Shown piece by piece: positions 1-13,531 of a stretch of DNA of 64,000 bases. Below the pieces are notes generated by a model, which was not told the origin of the DNA, made no database searches, and saw nothing but the letters and a program-made list of their open reading frames with translations. Each line of letters starts with the position of its first letter. Positions within the stretch are counted from its first letter, which is position 1. Both the position numbers and the translations under genes were made by a program. The stretch spans positions 51,603,141-51,667,140 of the forward strand of contig CALNVZ010003426.1 in the NCBI GenBank assembly GCA_940671915.1. The letters are read 5' to 3'. This DNA comes from Paracentrotus lividus. Its lineage: Eukaryota; Echinodermata; Echinoidea; Camarodonta; Echinidae.

Positions 1-56
1 GGGCATTCGAGGATCAAAACTATGCGAGCGCATGAGCTATTTTGAGAGCAAGAACT

Positions 57-895
57 ATAGGGCGAGACCTTGGAATGGACGTTACAAATTTCACTTTGGG
101 CCAGATAATTCTAATGAAAAGTACTCTCACACTCCCATTTTGTGTCTGTAGTAGCTTATTATGCTGGCTTAAAAACCTGTAGGCACATTTAAAAACTTGA
201 AAATATGTAACACTAATTAACTACAGCTTATTTAATGAAACATTTTTTTGTACAATCTGCCCCGTTATACGGGGTAGGTTGTACACCATACGGGTAATTG
301 TTACTGTATGGTATATACGGGGTATTTGTTCAATGTGTAAATCTCTTATGCCTACTTTTTGTTTTCAACTTCCAGTTTTCTTGTTCATTAACAGTGATCA
401 AGTACAGCTCTAGAATAGACTAAAGTAATAATAGAAATATCAAAATATTAACACCAGAAAATTGAAACAAATTCTTTACATTGTAATGTAATGGGGTAGA
501 TTGTACATCGATGGGTAGGTTGTGGTACAACCTACCTCATGGGTGATTTTACACATAAATCAACATAGCAATAAGCCATTAGCAGATTACATGGGCATGG
601 TGCAGGGTAATTAGTGACCATTACATTGCTACTTATATTCACTAATACCTGACTATCATCATGTGCCCTTCAGTTGTACAGGACTATTACATAATTTTAC
701 ATTTTGTCAAAAATTCACTTGAACTGTAAAATGTTTTTTGGTTTTATTTACTTTTTAATTTAAAAACGGAGATAGAAACCTCACGACGGCAGTTTCATCA
801 TAGCTCATGTGTAGGCTTTGTAACAGATGCTGTTAGCACGAAACTTCTCTTGTTCTCAAGATTAGCACACTGCAGAACTTACAACTGACCCAGTG
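57..895. repeat. Dispersed repeat family A, copy 1
   Basis: This stretch aligns along its length with 13532-15345. Shared landmarks are GGACGTTACAAA near the left end, GGGCCAGATAATTCT, the words GTACACCATACGG and ATCATGTGCC, and AGCACACT near the right end. A recurring internal word of the type GGGGTAGGTTGT appears several times in both copies. No open frame of note lies within it. The length and the lack of coding potential suggest a non-autonomous DNA transposon, but no clear terminal inverted repeat survives here, so the class is inferred. The limits are approximate. Confidence 0.7.
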
Positions 896-2537
896 TAACT
901 TCCATTCACGATCTTCCTCCTACCATATTGTTACTAGGACTTTGATCTGACTAGGCTTTCGAATTGACAGAGTTGACAGGACTTTTTCTTTTCCTTTGCA
1001 ATAGTTATTACCTATTTTTGTATAAAATTCAGGGACTCTTAGCGTACTTTAATTCAGAGTGAACACTTCTTTGAAATAGTTGGTTGAGCTCGCCACAGTA
1101 AAGAAATGTAAAGTGAAACTGTTCCAAAACAAAAAAAAGTCAGTGGCGCGTTCGCTTTTGAGTAGAATGGTAGGCCCCTCTTATCTTCTATTGTTACACT
1201 AGATTGATATGCACATTATCTATAATATATTATAAATATATATATATATATATCTATTATATATATTATAGTGAAAACGGGCCCCTTGAAGTAACGTGCT
1301 ACGCCAGTGAACCATCTTTTATTTAGTATAGGCGAAAAATGAATTGAAACAGATGAAGCCATGCTGGCCGAATCTTGTGAATTAAAGAATTTGAGAGCTA
1401 CGTTTCGAGTTCATTGTAATTCATTTACCTATATAAATTTGTGGTGTAGATCTCAAGTTCGGATTATTTTTACACATTAATTAAAAAAAAAAAAAAAAAT
1501 AAAAAAAAAAAAAAATTCCCTTTTGCGCTTACTATCTACATGCATTGTTGGATTTTGGACATGCTAGGCTACACGATAGTCCGTGGTGGTGTTGCATAAC
1601 TCTCTTCCCTCTTGTACTACCATTGTTCATAGTGGTTTCTAATACTGCAATCAAATGCTAGTATTTCATTGAACCACTGATTGCAAATCTACTACAATAG
1701 AAAGTTTTATGCACTGCACCCAAGACATGATCACAGAGCACAGGTATTTTCGCCGATACGCACTAAAATGATTAAATCTATAAAAGCATATTATACAAAT
1801 AAGCAGTATCAACAGAAAGCAATTTCGGATTTCTAATTATTTTCTATTAACTGTATTTTGTGTTCTTTGCTAGATTTATCGCATACATGTATCTTTAGCT
1901 GTATTACTCTTCTTTTCTGATCCATTCTATATGTCAGACAATCGTTATGATGTGAAAAATATTATTAGATTGGAAAATGAAATGGCATAGCAATATCTTT
2001 CACTTCTCAAAGCAAACCTTCCTGTAAGACTGAACGTGTTTTCATTATGGAGAGGTTTCCTCTTATTTTTGTTATAAAAATGCATAGATCAAGGGCACAA
2101 CTGTCCTGTCATTATTATTGTACATTATGTCCCTCTTGAAAATTGAATTCAAGGCGATTAGAGCTTATAAATAAAATCATTGCATTTATTTGGTATACTA
2201 TTTTATGGGTGCATGTTTATCATTACTCGATATTTTCATACGGATTGTGAAAGATCGTGATTGTTATATGTTAGAGCCCATGACATTTGATCCACGTATT
2301 GTAAGCGACGACTATGACGTATTTATTTAACCCGCAGTTAAATCCTCAGTTTACAGAAAAACACCGTTATGGATCCATTCAAGCCAATGTTGCTGTTTAG
2401 ATTGATCTGTATTCTAAGTATAAATTCAAATATTGATTTATAAAGTACCGCTATTTAAACCCACATTAACAATTTTCGTCACTCACACAAAAACAAGTTC
2501 ATACCAATAACTGGCTGTGCCACTATGCTCATATTTC
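896..2537. other. Intergenic, no gene recognised
   Basis: AT-rich sequence without a supportable exon. It contains a short (TA)n run near 1222-1280 and two A-tracts near 1483-1515. Nothing else is recognised. Confidence 0.6.
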
Positions 2538-3139
2538 ATTAGGTTTGGCAAATTAATGAACTTTTTTCTGAAAAAGTTATGTCAAACATTTTCTATAGTC
2601 CAAATTTGATGTAGATTCCAAAAATGACAATGATTTTTGTGCACTGATAGTCTGACGTCGCTAAAGTGCATAAAACAAAAAATAGTATTTGCCCATTCAT
2701 CACACACTTTATAGGTATAAACTGTTTATTTTGTTTCTTATGGATTTTGATGGTTAAAAGCTCAAATCTGACATTTTATCATGACCAAATGTACCTAGTA
2801 TGGTTATAGTGTTAATTATGATTTTGAAATGAGGTGTTTGACTGAAACTAACTTACAAACTACACTAACAGTCAACTTAGTAGGATTAATCATGTTTGGC
2901 ATTAATCATGTTGGGTTCCCGACACCCAAAGCATATAAAAAGCGCAATAAAGTGTTTATACGTATTAAAAAGTGATAATTGGGCATAATACGCTATTTTG
3001 GCGGCCATTTTTGGTTTTTTGCACTTTAGCGACGTAAGACGTCATCGTATGCAAAAATAATTGTCATTTTCAGTTTCTACGTCGAATTTTACTATAGAAA
3101 CAACTGTTTAAAAAAAGTTGAGATTCGCCCAACCCTAAT
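2538..3139. mobile_element. Foldback (long inverted repeat) element, about 600 bp
   Basis: The left end (ATTAGGTTTGG) and the right end (CCCAACCCTAAT) are reverse complements with few changes. Similarity continues inward: a left-arm segment ending in GACGTCGCTAAAGTGCA near 2650-2672 matches a right-arm segment holding TGCACTTTAGCGACGT near 3018-3035. Each arm is roughly 130-150 bp, around a unique centre. It carries no coding sequence. This is the structure of a foldback-type MITE. A target-site duplication was not identified. Confidence 0.7.
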
Positions 3140-4163
3140 ATCATCGTTCCTCTATAAGCATTTTGTGTTCACTTATTAAACCATAGTATTACGTTGGAAA
3201 TTATAGTACAAGACACTTAGTAGCTTGAAATAGAGTAAAAATTAATATTTTCTCGATAAGAAAACAGTTTAGTTATACATAAAACCTAATGTGAACACCC
3301 ATTTGAATTGTCCTCCATGCAGATTTGAACCTATCTTGACTGTGCGGACTACAGTAGGTGATTAGAGGGCGCATCGCATGCTCGTGAAGAATGTCCGATG
3401 TTGACCAGTTACGTGAAGTGGGGGGAGTATAGCTGTCTCATGATGGAATGATGACTGTCTATACTTAGTATTTCCTAAAGGTCATTACAATTAAAAATAT
3501 TATTTTCTCTAGATGATTTAAATTATTTTTAAAAAGTTATAGATTTAGAATCAGATCAGACTGTCGTTCGACTTTATGAAATGGTCCATAACTGGTGTGT
3601 GATTTTTGAAAAGTCCGTTTTTCCGCAACTTGATGTTGTGGCTGGCAGCCAACTCGTGCGATTTTGGTTACAAACCTCATATTTCATATAAAGTTTGAGG
3701 ACAAAACTAGTATGAGTTTCATAATCCTGATTTGTACCTCCCCCCCCCCTACACACCAAGTGGTATAGAAAATATTCGCACGAAACCTGGCGAACAAATA
3801 AATATGCCGGAAAAGTTGGGCGACTTTTCTTTTTTTTTTTTAAATTTCTCATGCAGCGCGACATTTCCACAGGAAGGTATGCTTTCACGTTGTAGAAATC
3901 CCATACGAAAAGGAGCAACCAGCTAAAATATTAGGAATAATGGATTTTCACTATCGTTCTACATTGCTATAATCACATCGTCACACCACAAAACATGCCC
4001 TTTTTCTACACACAATCCCAAACGCCCCACAACTATACACCCCTCCAAACACACTCGCCAACCCACCCCCATCACACCAACACGCCCCCTCCCACACCCA
4101 CTTCCAAGCCGCCTCCACACAACATACGCCCCCGCTCCCACCACACACTTTCCGAACCGCCCC

Positions 4164-4182
4164 CATACACACACACACATAA

Positions 4183-4234
<52 letters not shown>
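4164..4234. repeat. (CA)n microsatellite
   Basis: About 70 bp of nearly pure CA dinucleotide. It sits at the right end of a C-rich, G-poor stretch (about 3995-4160). Confidence 0.95.
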
Positions 4235-5485
4235 GCATATCAGATATTTACAAGACACTCAAGTCAATCCTCTGGATGACGCGGAGTTTAGTTGAGCGCC
4301 ATTTCTAAGTTTGCCATTCCTTTGAACAGCGCCCAATTTCAACTGTTTCAAGAGACCGAAATACATCTGTTGGAAATATCACTGCAATCTTATAAGCGAG
4401 ATCTATAGTGCTCCGTTCGCGCGTCCTCCGTCTCCCGCAAACGGGAGAATATAGCTCAGTCTTCGAAGATAACGGAATTTCAACTACTTTCATCAGAAAC
4501 AATTACTAAAAACTTAACGGGGATTTTATTAATAAGAATGTTACATTATTTAATAACATCTGTAGAAGGTTGTGGTACATCTATCACTATACCATAAGGC
4601 ACTTAAAACTCTGACCATCCTAAGAATAAAATTGTAAACGAGGTGAATTTCCTCTCGCTTTCAGGAGTTAAAACGAAGGACAACTGTTTTTAGCGGAACG
4701 CCACTCTGCAGAGGAGTGAAAGTTGTTATTGGATAAAAAAGTTTCTTACTCTTACGAGCCCAAACCAATTCACTTCAACGCTCATTTAGACTTAAAGTTT
4801 TACCACTCAAAATATATGTTATCCTCCGTTTCATTCCTCTTTCCCCTCTTTCCACTCAACGGTGTTGATTATTTCAAAATGAGTCTTCAATTAGAATAAT
4901 TGCATTATTTTAACTCTACTGTGAAGCAAAGTCGCGACGCAAAGCCTCTACTTACAAAAGTGCAATGAACCTTGAATTATTTTAATCATGACTCACGTTT
5001 TGCAAGCCGACTTCGTGTCTAACACAACAATTGAGATAGAGAAAGACAAAGAAGAGGGAGAGAGAGAGATGGAGAGCAGAGAGGGAGGGAGAGAAGAGAA
5101 AGGTGATAGGGGAACAAAACAATCAGTTGTGTAAGTACACTTTAGATTTTAAATTATCTTTCGTAATGTATCATAAATTCAGTTTGCAATCTTAAAGCCA
5201 TTGAAGCTAACATGCATTCTTCTGTTTTTTGAAAAAGAATTCATTCAACAATTTGAAAATTCATTATTCAAAAGGGAGAAGAGAAAAATTATACTACCAT
5301 TCCTGACTTATTTTTTACAAAATACATAGACGTAAAGGAAGGTTTTGATAGGGTTGAGTAAGGCATAGTATGTTTAAAGTGTTGGGTTCCGCCAGAGCTT
5401 ACCATTTGAAATTCTGGTTCTAAAGAGTAGTAAATTTTCAACGAGCATGCTGATGCAGCGCTTTTTATGAAATAGGGCTTTTATA

Positions 5486-5634
5486 AATCTAAGATTTATT
5501 ATTATTATTTTATTATTATTATATTATTATTATATTATATTATTATATTTATTATATTATTATTATTATTATTATTTTATATTATATTATTCATTATTAT
5601 TATTATTATTATTATTAATATATTATTATATATA
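5486..5634. repeat. (ATT)n microsatellite, interrupted
   Basis: Roughly 150 bp of ATT/TTATT units with small interruptions. Confidence 0.9.
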
Positions 5635-6639
5635 TTACATGATCTCATCCCACAACATGGGGTCATTATGAACCATAATTTACAGGATGAATAGTTAAGA
5701 AAGGGCCTTAATTCTTCATATAAAATTATCAATAAATTTTTCGTAGATCATGGCACAAAAATCTGATTTATGATGATAGCTGTTTTGATACAATATGTCA
5801 TATTAACCACCCAAAATAATGTTGATTCCCCAATGGAATTCAAATTTACGCACATTTAGGTTATTTATATTATTTGCATTAAAATGTATAGGACGCAACG
5901 CCAAATCCATTATATAATGTATTTCGACATCCCCTTGGACAAAATAATCTATTAAATAAAACCTATTCAAAGTTTGTGCGGTCAGCTTGCAGGCCAAAAG
6001 AAGATACCACTAAAATCCTACTCCTCTCATTTCTTTACTTCAAGACGTCAATCCTCATCTCTTACCTCCTAGTTATAATTTTATTATGAAAATTTATTAT
6101 CTAATGTGTGGGCGGAATGGCTTGTATTTTTAAAATACATCGAATGTGTTTGGAGATTCCAACTACCTGCCGGTTGAGGCGTACCAAATTGGAATCAATT
6201 CCTTGCCCGCCATCTTTCTAGGGCTCTATTTGTTTCATATGGGGTAGTGTTTGAAGTGTTTTTCCCGGGCTGGGTGACAAAATATTAGCATTGAAAACCA
6301 TTAATCAAGCCTATTTTTCCTCTCTTTCACCTCAGGCATCCCTGCTTCTATCTCACAATCAAAACGTACCGTCGCGGACAGCATCTATTACGTTGTGATC
6401 TTTATGATACGTCTATAGACTGTGCATCTCTCGCTCTTGACTTTTGAATATTTATCGTCAGGATCTTTCTAGTTCGAACATAGAAAATTGCTCCATGATT
6501 CTCGACTCTGAGCCATTTCCACGTTTTTCTTCTTCTTTCTTTTCTGAAAGCAAGTAAAGGACTCGAGATGGAGAAACGATCGAACACATTCTCGATTCGA
6601 GTTATGAAGAGACCGCGCATGGTCTCGGATTTTGTGTGC

Positions 6640-8110
6640 GAAAGAGAAAGTTGCACATCGGCCTGTTCTGTGATCTCGGCGCGATTTGATAATCCGGAGG
6701 GGTGCGGGGAAATCAGCGCCTAGTTCGATAGGGGATATATCTTCTGCGTGTTAACGCGTTCAACTTACAGATTGCCTTTATAACCTGCCACTGAGGTCTT
6801 CGAAGCGTCCCTAGTGGACACAGCCTTGATGTGATCGTCTGGAAAGGTCCCTAGGGTTACCGGCACTCGGTGTAGAAACCGTCTTGTCGCTGACGGTGCC
6901 GTCAATATCTGTGCGGCAAACCGAACCGAGCAGACGGAAGAAACAACGCGAACAAGACGTCACCCGGTATCGGGTCGAAGATAAGCAGCGTCGCTCGAGT
7001 CGAGATAGCTCGAGAAGTCCCACACGTGCCCCTCCTCAACATTGGCCACGGCAAAACGCCCACATAACCTAAACTATCTGATAACACCATCTCAACCAGG
7101 TCGCAACTCCACAACGGTTATCATCTACACGGTGAGCCATCAACCACCTTCGACAACCGAACTCATACGCCGGATAATAGTCCCATATCGTTATGGCTAG
7201 TCCGCCGCAGATCGCGTCCAGTGATCGTGATAGTAGTAGATCTCCTGCACGAGGTAGTCTACCCGACAAGCCCGTGGAGAATTTCAGCTACCGCGAACCC
7301 TCTCCTTGCTAGTGCCTCGCAACAGATCCCTGTAATATCAGAATGACTTCCGCCTGGAATGGCACCTATCCCGCAGTCTACCAAGCTTAAAATCCTACAA
7401 TACAACACAGCAGCAACTAACAGCAGCAGCACAGCAACACGAAGATTTTACACGACAGGCCACGAGACGTCTGTAGACTACGATATCGACGGGACGGCGC
7501 ACGTAGATCAGGGGAGTCCTCTGTATTGAGGAGTCACATGAGTTATTCAGTCAGAGAGCAAGGGCATCCAGTGTCCTATGAACGAGGTCACGTGCGAGCC
7601 CTGGATTCTCTCTGCCAGCAGAAAGCAGAGAGAGATCTTACGCAACTTTGCCCAATGGAATCACGTGATCTACAATCAGGAGTCAAGCAGTGAATCGCAG
7701 TTAAAATGCCGCGGGTGATTAGGCGAACCAAGACACACGGCACGACCGACACGATTATGTCAACAAACCACCACCCGCAAGAAGGAACATCGCTCAGCGT
7801 ACTTGCTCAAGACCCGCTCGTGAACGGAAGAGAAGTGAACAATAGCAACAACAGCATTTAACGTACCCTCAGCCTAACAGACCAATCACTCGAAGGTGAA
7901 CGGTGGTCTAGTGAAACGGGACCCAGACGGCATGGTTCGGGGTCTTCAACCAAGGTTGTGTAACGTGCCGAGGGGTTGTCAACACAAGCCGGGAGCTACT
8001 CAATGAAGAATGGCACCCAATCAGCAGACCAGAACAAATAATGACATCAATACTCAAATCCCAATGGCGTGATTGCCGAGCAGTGAAAAACATCTCGACA
8101 ATGAAATTTC
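6640..8110. other. GC-richer segment of unknown origin
   Basis: About 1.4 kb whose base composition is visibly richer in G and C, with many CG dinucleotides, than the AT-rich DNA on both sides. No frame is open for long on either strand (the longest are about 60-70 codons). It could be a decayed transposable element or the 5' region of one, but no end repeats or protein motifs are recognised. Confidence 0.45.
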
Positions 8111-11100
8111 ATCCAAACTGGACCCTTATCCCCACTCTCCTGGAGAATATACAATTCTTTCCAGGAAGAACTCTGAGTCCACTCAGAAGTGGAGGGTTCC
8201 CCACCGCCTAACCAACGGTCCTATTCATGCAGGCCCTGTGTGTCCCCTTCCAGAAAACAGGCTAAATACGTCAGAACTTTCATATACGTTGCCGATGGAA
8301 ACAATTCACAGATACTTGCATCAGAAGTGTCTTTACGTAAGTACATCTTTCAGATTTTTCTTAAACTTTGAAAACAAAATTTTTAATGCATTCAAAACTT
8401 GATATTTAATTACCACTTCATACTGTTGTCCATGCGCCTCTGAATAGTTACTAGATAGACGGCGCATTATAATGCTTAATATTATTATTATTATTTCCGA
8501 CTTGAAAATTATCAATATTATTATTGAATGAAATCATATCGTTTTTGTTTTGTTTTCTTTTCTATATTACATGACAAATGTATTTTATATTTTGAAATCA
8601 ACACCAGTTTATTCCACCATCCATTCAAAAGATACGTATTCTTAATGAATAATACTTCTTGCTCAATAAATCTGTTCTATGGTTTATAGATGTGTACTCC
8701 GGCTAAACCGACAAATCATTCGGTGTTTTTATTCAGCAAAACTCTCTTGAAAAGTACATCCACATCCATTCCATTACGCTTTTGCACATTTCAAGTGTAT
8801 GAGAAAAAAAATATAACCCTTGACAAGTTTCCATCCTTATATATAGTATTTTACTATTACTTTGTTTTAAAAACCCACTTTTGATGGTCAATTACTTAAG
8901 CTTTGCCCGTTTTTTCTTTGTAAACTTTGTGTTACAAAAAAAAAGTTTTAATACATTCCATCACATGAGACTGCTAAAAATGATGCGAGTTTTGATTGGA
9001 TCACTTTTTCAAATCAGGGCATCAAAGTTATCTGAATCACCCTTTTTGTCTTATGCCGTGTGAAATGCATTACCGATGCACCTTACAAAGAATGAATGCA
9101 CCACCAGATCATGAATATTTAATGGCGCTCATTCGCCAAAAGTTCTTTCGAATATTATGTCTGTTTTGAATAATGCTTCGAGATACATGTTTACATAGTT
9201 ATTTGACCTTGTATTTTACATAATTTGAAATTAAATGTTATTTACTCGAATTCCGATATTATTATATTAATTTATTCATTATTTACTGTTCAAACATTAT
9301 TTGTTAACAGCGGTAATCATGCCGACATCTTAAACAACTGTAGCAGCCGTTTTACACTTGGTTCCTTCTTAATTTCACGTGCTGATAATAACAAAACATC
9401 ACATACCAAATAAAAAAATTTAAAAAAATTAATTTCAATAGAAATGAACGTGTTAGAGTACGTTTTATATATCATAAAACAACAAGTGCATATTACCAAG
9501 AATAAACAAATTATTACATACCGCATACTAGTATTTTAATAGGTCGTTCAGTTTTTATAATTGGCATAAGTTGAGAGTTAAAATAAGTTTCCGCAATGTG
9601 TCAATAATAAAATTAATAATAATAACGTATTAATTATATATAATAAATAATAATAATTAACATTAGTAATGGAAATATCTCTTGTTAGGAGCAAATATAC
9701 TATTTTGATGGAATTATCATATAATACTGAGGTATAATTGTTTGTATTAGTTTGAGGTCTTATTTAGGATGTTGCATTCTGAGTATTTTGATGCGAAAAA
9801 AGAACAAGATTATTGTACATCTCGATTCTAATAAACATCTCTCTAACATGGTATATTATATAGGCAAGTGTATAAATTCGGATTCAATTCAAAGTAAACA
9901 GGCAAACGTTTTTCCGTGGTGTTTACCATGCATACTAACTTTACTCAAAACTTTTAGTCCAACTATTCATGTACGTTTTATAGCATACAACACTAAACAT
10001 AGCTTACCATCATCCAAATGCCGTAACCCAATCATGTCACCATTTTCAAGTTTTTCAATGGCGGTACCCCAGATTTTTATAAAGGTAATAAAAGATACTA
10101 CAAAGAAGATTTCTCTGTAAAGGGGTATCGATTTGTATATTGTTGTGTTGTTTGCTTATGGGCGCAACAAATAGACCAGTTTACTAATTATTTATAATTT
10201 ATCCATTGGTGACTATTCTTCGCTCACCATTGAGCCACTGGCGACCATAGTTAGCAAGGAAATTTAACAACATGTATAGAAAGATATGAACTGCAAACAT
10301 GGAATCAGTTTCATACATAGTTGTTTCTTATTTGTCAGGCAAGCTCAGGCAAAGCCTCCGGCAAAGCTTTCAGCGTGTCAAGAACAGCCTTTGTGGTAAA
10401 AAGGATGCATAAAATTTAATATTTATTAGTAAACTGCTAGTGTTTTTTCTTGAGTTTTTACTGCGACAACAGCTATGCCTATAAAAAACCATGGTATCGA
10501 CCAGTACTCAGTATTCTATGTGTCCTGCCGCATAATAGACCTCTTTAATTTTTTTTCGAAGTACTTGTCTCCTCCTGCAATTAAAAAAACAATTACATTA
10601 ATATACGACACTGAGCCACTTGAAATACTACTCTGAGAACTATGGTGACTGCCCAACCCTCTCCCGTCCGCACACCTCCCTCTCTTCACATATATAAGTT
10701 TCGCTATATCAATCACCCACTTAGATAGCGCCTGCACGTATATGCTTTGTCATTATTTGTCCCGTTTAGATGTGCCCCCTCTTTTGTCTCCTCTTGCGCT
10801 CTTTCAGTCTCTTGAATAGCTACGCCCCAGTCTGCCCAGTCTTTATCCTCCAAGAAGCACACGTCGATCTTATTGTAACAGTGTCGCTTTGTACTCATCT
10901 GTGTGCGTTCTTAAGTATTTTATGTAATTGATGACTTGTCTGAGACCCATATAGAATGCTCATATACAGGATGATCTTTGACTTTAGCGAAAGATCAATG
11001 CAGAATCTTGTCTGTATTCTGAGCCAAAATTCATAATTGATAACGAATTTTATGTCACGTTGATTAGAATCAATGATTAATATTGTTATGATCAGAAAAG

Positions 11101-11635
11101 TGTCGCCGACACATTCCATAAAATAAACAAAGTTGAGAACCACCCCCTCCCCTCACTGACCAACATTGTATAAATTTTGACTATGCCATGTAGCCGTATA
11201 CCGTGTATACGGGACTGGGATGGGAAGGGGCTTGACATGAAAAAAAATAAATGTCAGTCCTACCGATTATGGCCAAAAATGAGTGAATAAACTATATTCT
11301 AATTAAATAAAATATGTTCCAAGAAAATTAAAGACATTCAGGTGTTTATTTTTGAAATATTCCAGTCATGCATAGAGATTGATTGATATTAAAACGTATA
11401 ACAATTTACTAGAACAAACAGAATACAAGTGTAGATATTGGATGTTATGTCATGATGATTTCAATGATTTTATTCATTTTACTGAAATGATTGAGAATGC
11501 TTTTTATATGATTATTTGGTGGTTTCGGCCATCGATCATTGCGTGTAAATAAATAAAACTGCTTAGCGCTTGACATTCTTTTTTTTTTTTGGTCATAATT
11601 ATAGGTGCTACATGTATATATTAAATTACCACCTG
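8111..11635. other. Intergenic, no gene recognised
   Basis: AT-rich DNA with only short, low-complexity open frames. I checked the 122-codon frame near 9752-10120 and the minus-strand frames near 10516-10898. Neither shows a recognisable domain or a convincing chain of splice sites. Confidence 0.55.
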
Positions 11636-11772
11636 ATTACAACTCGGGCGTAAATCCGTAAAGAATGCTATTCATCCAATGGGGGGGGGAATATTAACAT
11701 AATAAACAAAGCGCCAACCCCGTGATGAATTAGAAACCGCTAGTGGATTTACGCCAGTAGTATCATTGTAAT
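11636..11772. mobile_element. Short inverted-repeat element (MITE-like), about 137 bp
   Basis: The left end ATTACAACTCGGGCGTAAAT and the reverse complement of the right end share ATTACAA and the block GGCGTAAATCC. Weaker similarity continues inward (ATTCATC in both arms). It has no coding capacity. The family is not identified. Confidence 0.55.
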
Positions 11773-12510
11773 TGTTATCATTATATATATTATATATTTT
11801 TTAAATCTTTTGGAAAAAAGAGTTGATTGCGGGGCTTTATACCTAAAAGAGTCTTTTGCTAACTAATTTAGAGATTGAAAAACAAGATTTAAGTGTTAAA
11901 TCAATTTTTAATACTTTTAAAATCACTGAATCGCCATTTTTTTTCTCGGGGGAGGGCTGAACCATTGTGAGCCTTCGCTATGAAATCACATTTTGTATTG
12001 GTTGCTATTATCAAAACAAAGAAAACAAAGAACTAGTTTAGTGATGTTAAGACTATGCGGTCAATATTTGCGAATAGAATTAAACATGAAGCACATATTT
12101 AATTCCCCTTACTAAAATTCATAATATGATTTCATTATGATTAAAACTCATTAGGTTTTGGATGGAATAAAGGATGGTTCAGCAACAGGCCCTCCAACCA
12201 AAACGCATCTGTCTCGGTGTAATTATTTTCCACCCCACCACCAGCACCTTGAAATATGGAAAATAAATGGTAGGTCCCATTTTTGGGCATGGCTTGAAAG
12301 TTGTGTTCCAAAGATTTATACCTTGATTATTTGAAATGATTAATATGAAGCTAGTAAAGGCTCCATATTTTATTTAGAAGTTATAAACCCACAAATATCC
12401 ACGTGTATTCCCAATTCAAAGTCGAGAAAGTACGTTCAAGGGCCTAGCAGCAAAACCGGAAGTTGTTGAGGAGAGTCGACATGATTTGTCTCTGACTTTA
12501 ATTTTGATAT
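11773..12510. other. Intergenic, no gene recognised
   Basis: AT-rich sequence with no supportable feature. Confidence 0.55.
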
Positions 12511-13349
12511 GTTTGTCCCTGCTTTTACTTATTGAGACCCTGGCTATATATTGGACATTCTCCCAACCCTTCACGTGGACCTTTTTCCAAAAAAGTTTAT
12601 CACCCCCGTGATGCCTATTTTGTCATTTTTTCTCATTTGGGGCCCCTTTTTGTTTCCCAGCCGATCAAGCCCCCCTCAGTCCTACCCCCAGGGAAACGCG
12701 ACTGACTAGGTGTGCTGTTTATATTTTTCTTAAGTTAATCTATATTTCTGGGGATAGCTAAGGTCTCTTGTCTAGGGAGGGGTTGAAGTAAAAAAGCGAG
12801 ATTGGTGAAAAATTCGCGAATATTTTATTCCATCTTTATGCTGAAAACAAAAGAAATGAAAAACCACTTTTAACCATTAAATATCATCATTTTCCCCTTA
12901 CTTTTGTTTAGCCTTGTTGACAAGGCTGTAATAAGTCATTACTGATAATATTTTATTTTTGATTTATGTTTGGTTGAGATTTTACAATACAATTTAGGGA
13001 AGATAGAAATTTCCATGGTGTAAAAATGAATAAAATGAATGTTGAACCCCAATCAAAATAAATTTGACCCTCCGCTCCCCTAGACAAAAGAGTCGAGCCT
13101 GTAACCATAAATCTAGATTTAATTTAAAGAACAATAACAAATCTCCACCTCAGACGTGTTTTTTGGGGGTGGGACTGAGGGGGCCTTGGTGGGTCGCGTG
13201 AACAAAAAAGGGCCCCCCAAATAAGAAAAAATGACAAAAATGGCCATCTTCTGGGGGTGACAAACTTTTTTGAAGAAAAATCTCCGGGAAGGGTTGAGGG
13301 AACGTCCAAGATATACCTAGGATCCCAGAAAGTGAAAGCGGTGACAAAC
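12511..13349. mobile_element. Foldback element, about 840 bp
   Basis: The left arm (12511 to about 12800) and the right arm (about 13055 to 13349) are reverse complements with moderate divergence. Shared blocks, read from the left arm, include CAACCCTTC, CAAAAAAGTTT, TCACCCCC, TTTTGTCATTTTTTCT and TTTGGGG. A second inner pair matches GTCTCTTGTCTAGGG-type sequence on the left to CCCCTAGACAAAAGAG on the right. A 161-codon minus-strand frame across the right arm is most likely a by-product of its composition, because it matches no family I know. Confidence 0.65.
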
Positions 13350-13531
13350 ACATTAAAGAAATTAATAACGGTGCAACATAATGTCGCTTGAGCCAGAAAA
13401 AAATATTCTACCTTTATGACGAACAGTGTACTTCGCACATTATGCAATTTAAAGAATAAAGCGTCAGAACAAATAAAACATCTTCCATGAATACATATAT
13501 ATATAGCGAATTTCTTTAACCGTGTCTTGTG

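Larger units (their letters stand above)
3140..6639. other. Intergenic, no gene recognised
   Basis: No exon or RNA gene can be supported. The open frames here are short, and several simply read through the (CA)n tract. The region holds the (CA)n tract at 4164-4234, a GA-rich run near 5038-5100 and an (ATT)n tract near 5486-5634. Confidence 0.6.

Noticed and set aside
3959-4279. Cys/Val-rich and His/Thr-rich frames
   Set aside because: They are translations of the (CA)n tract and neighbouring C-rich DNA.
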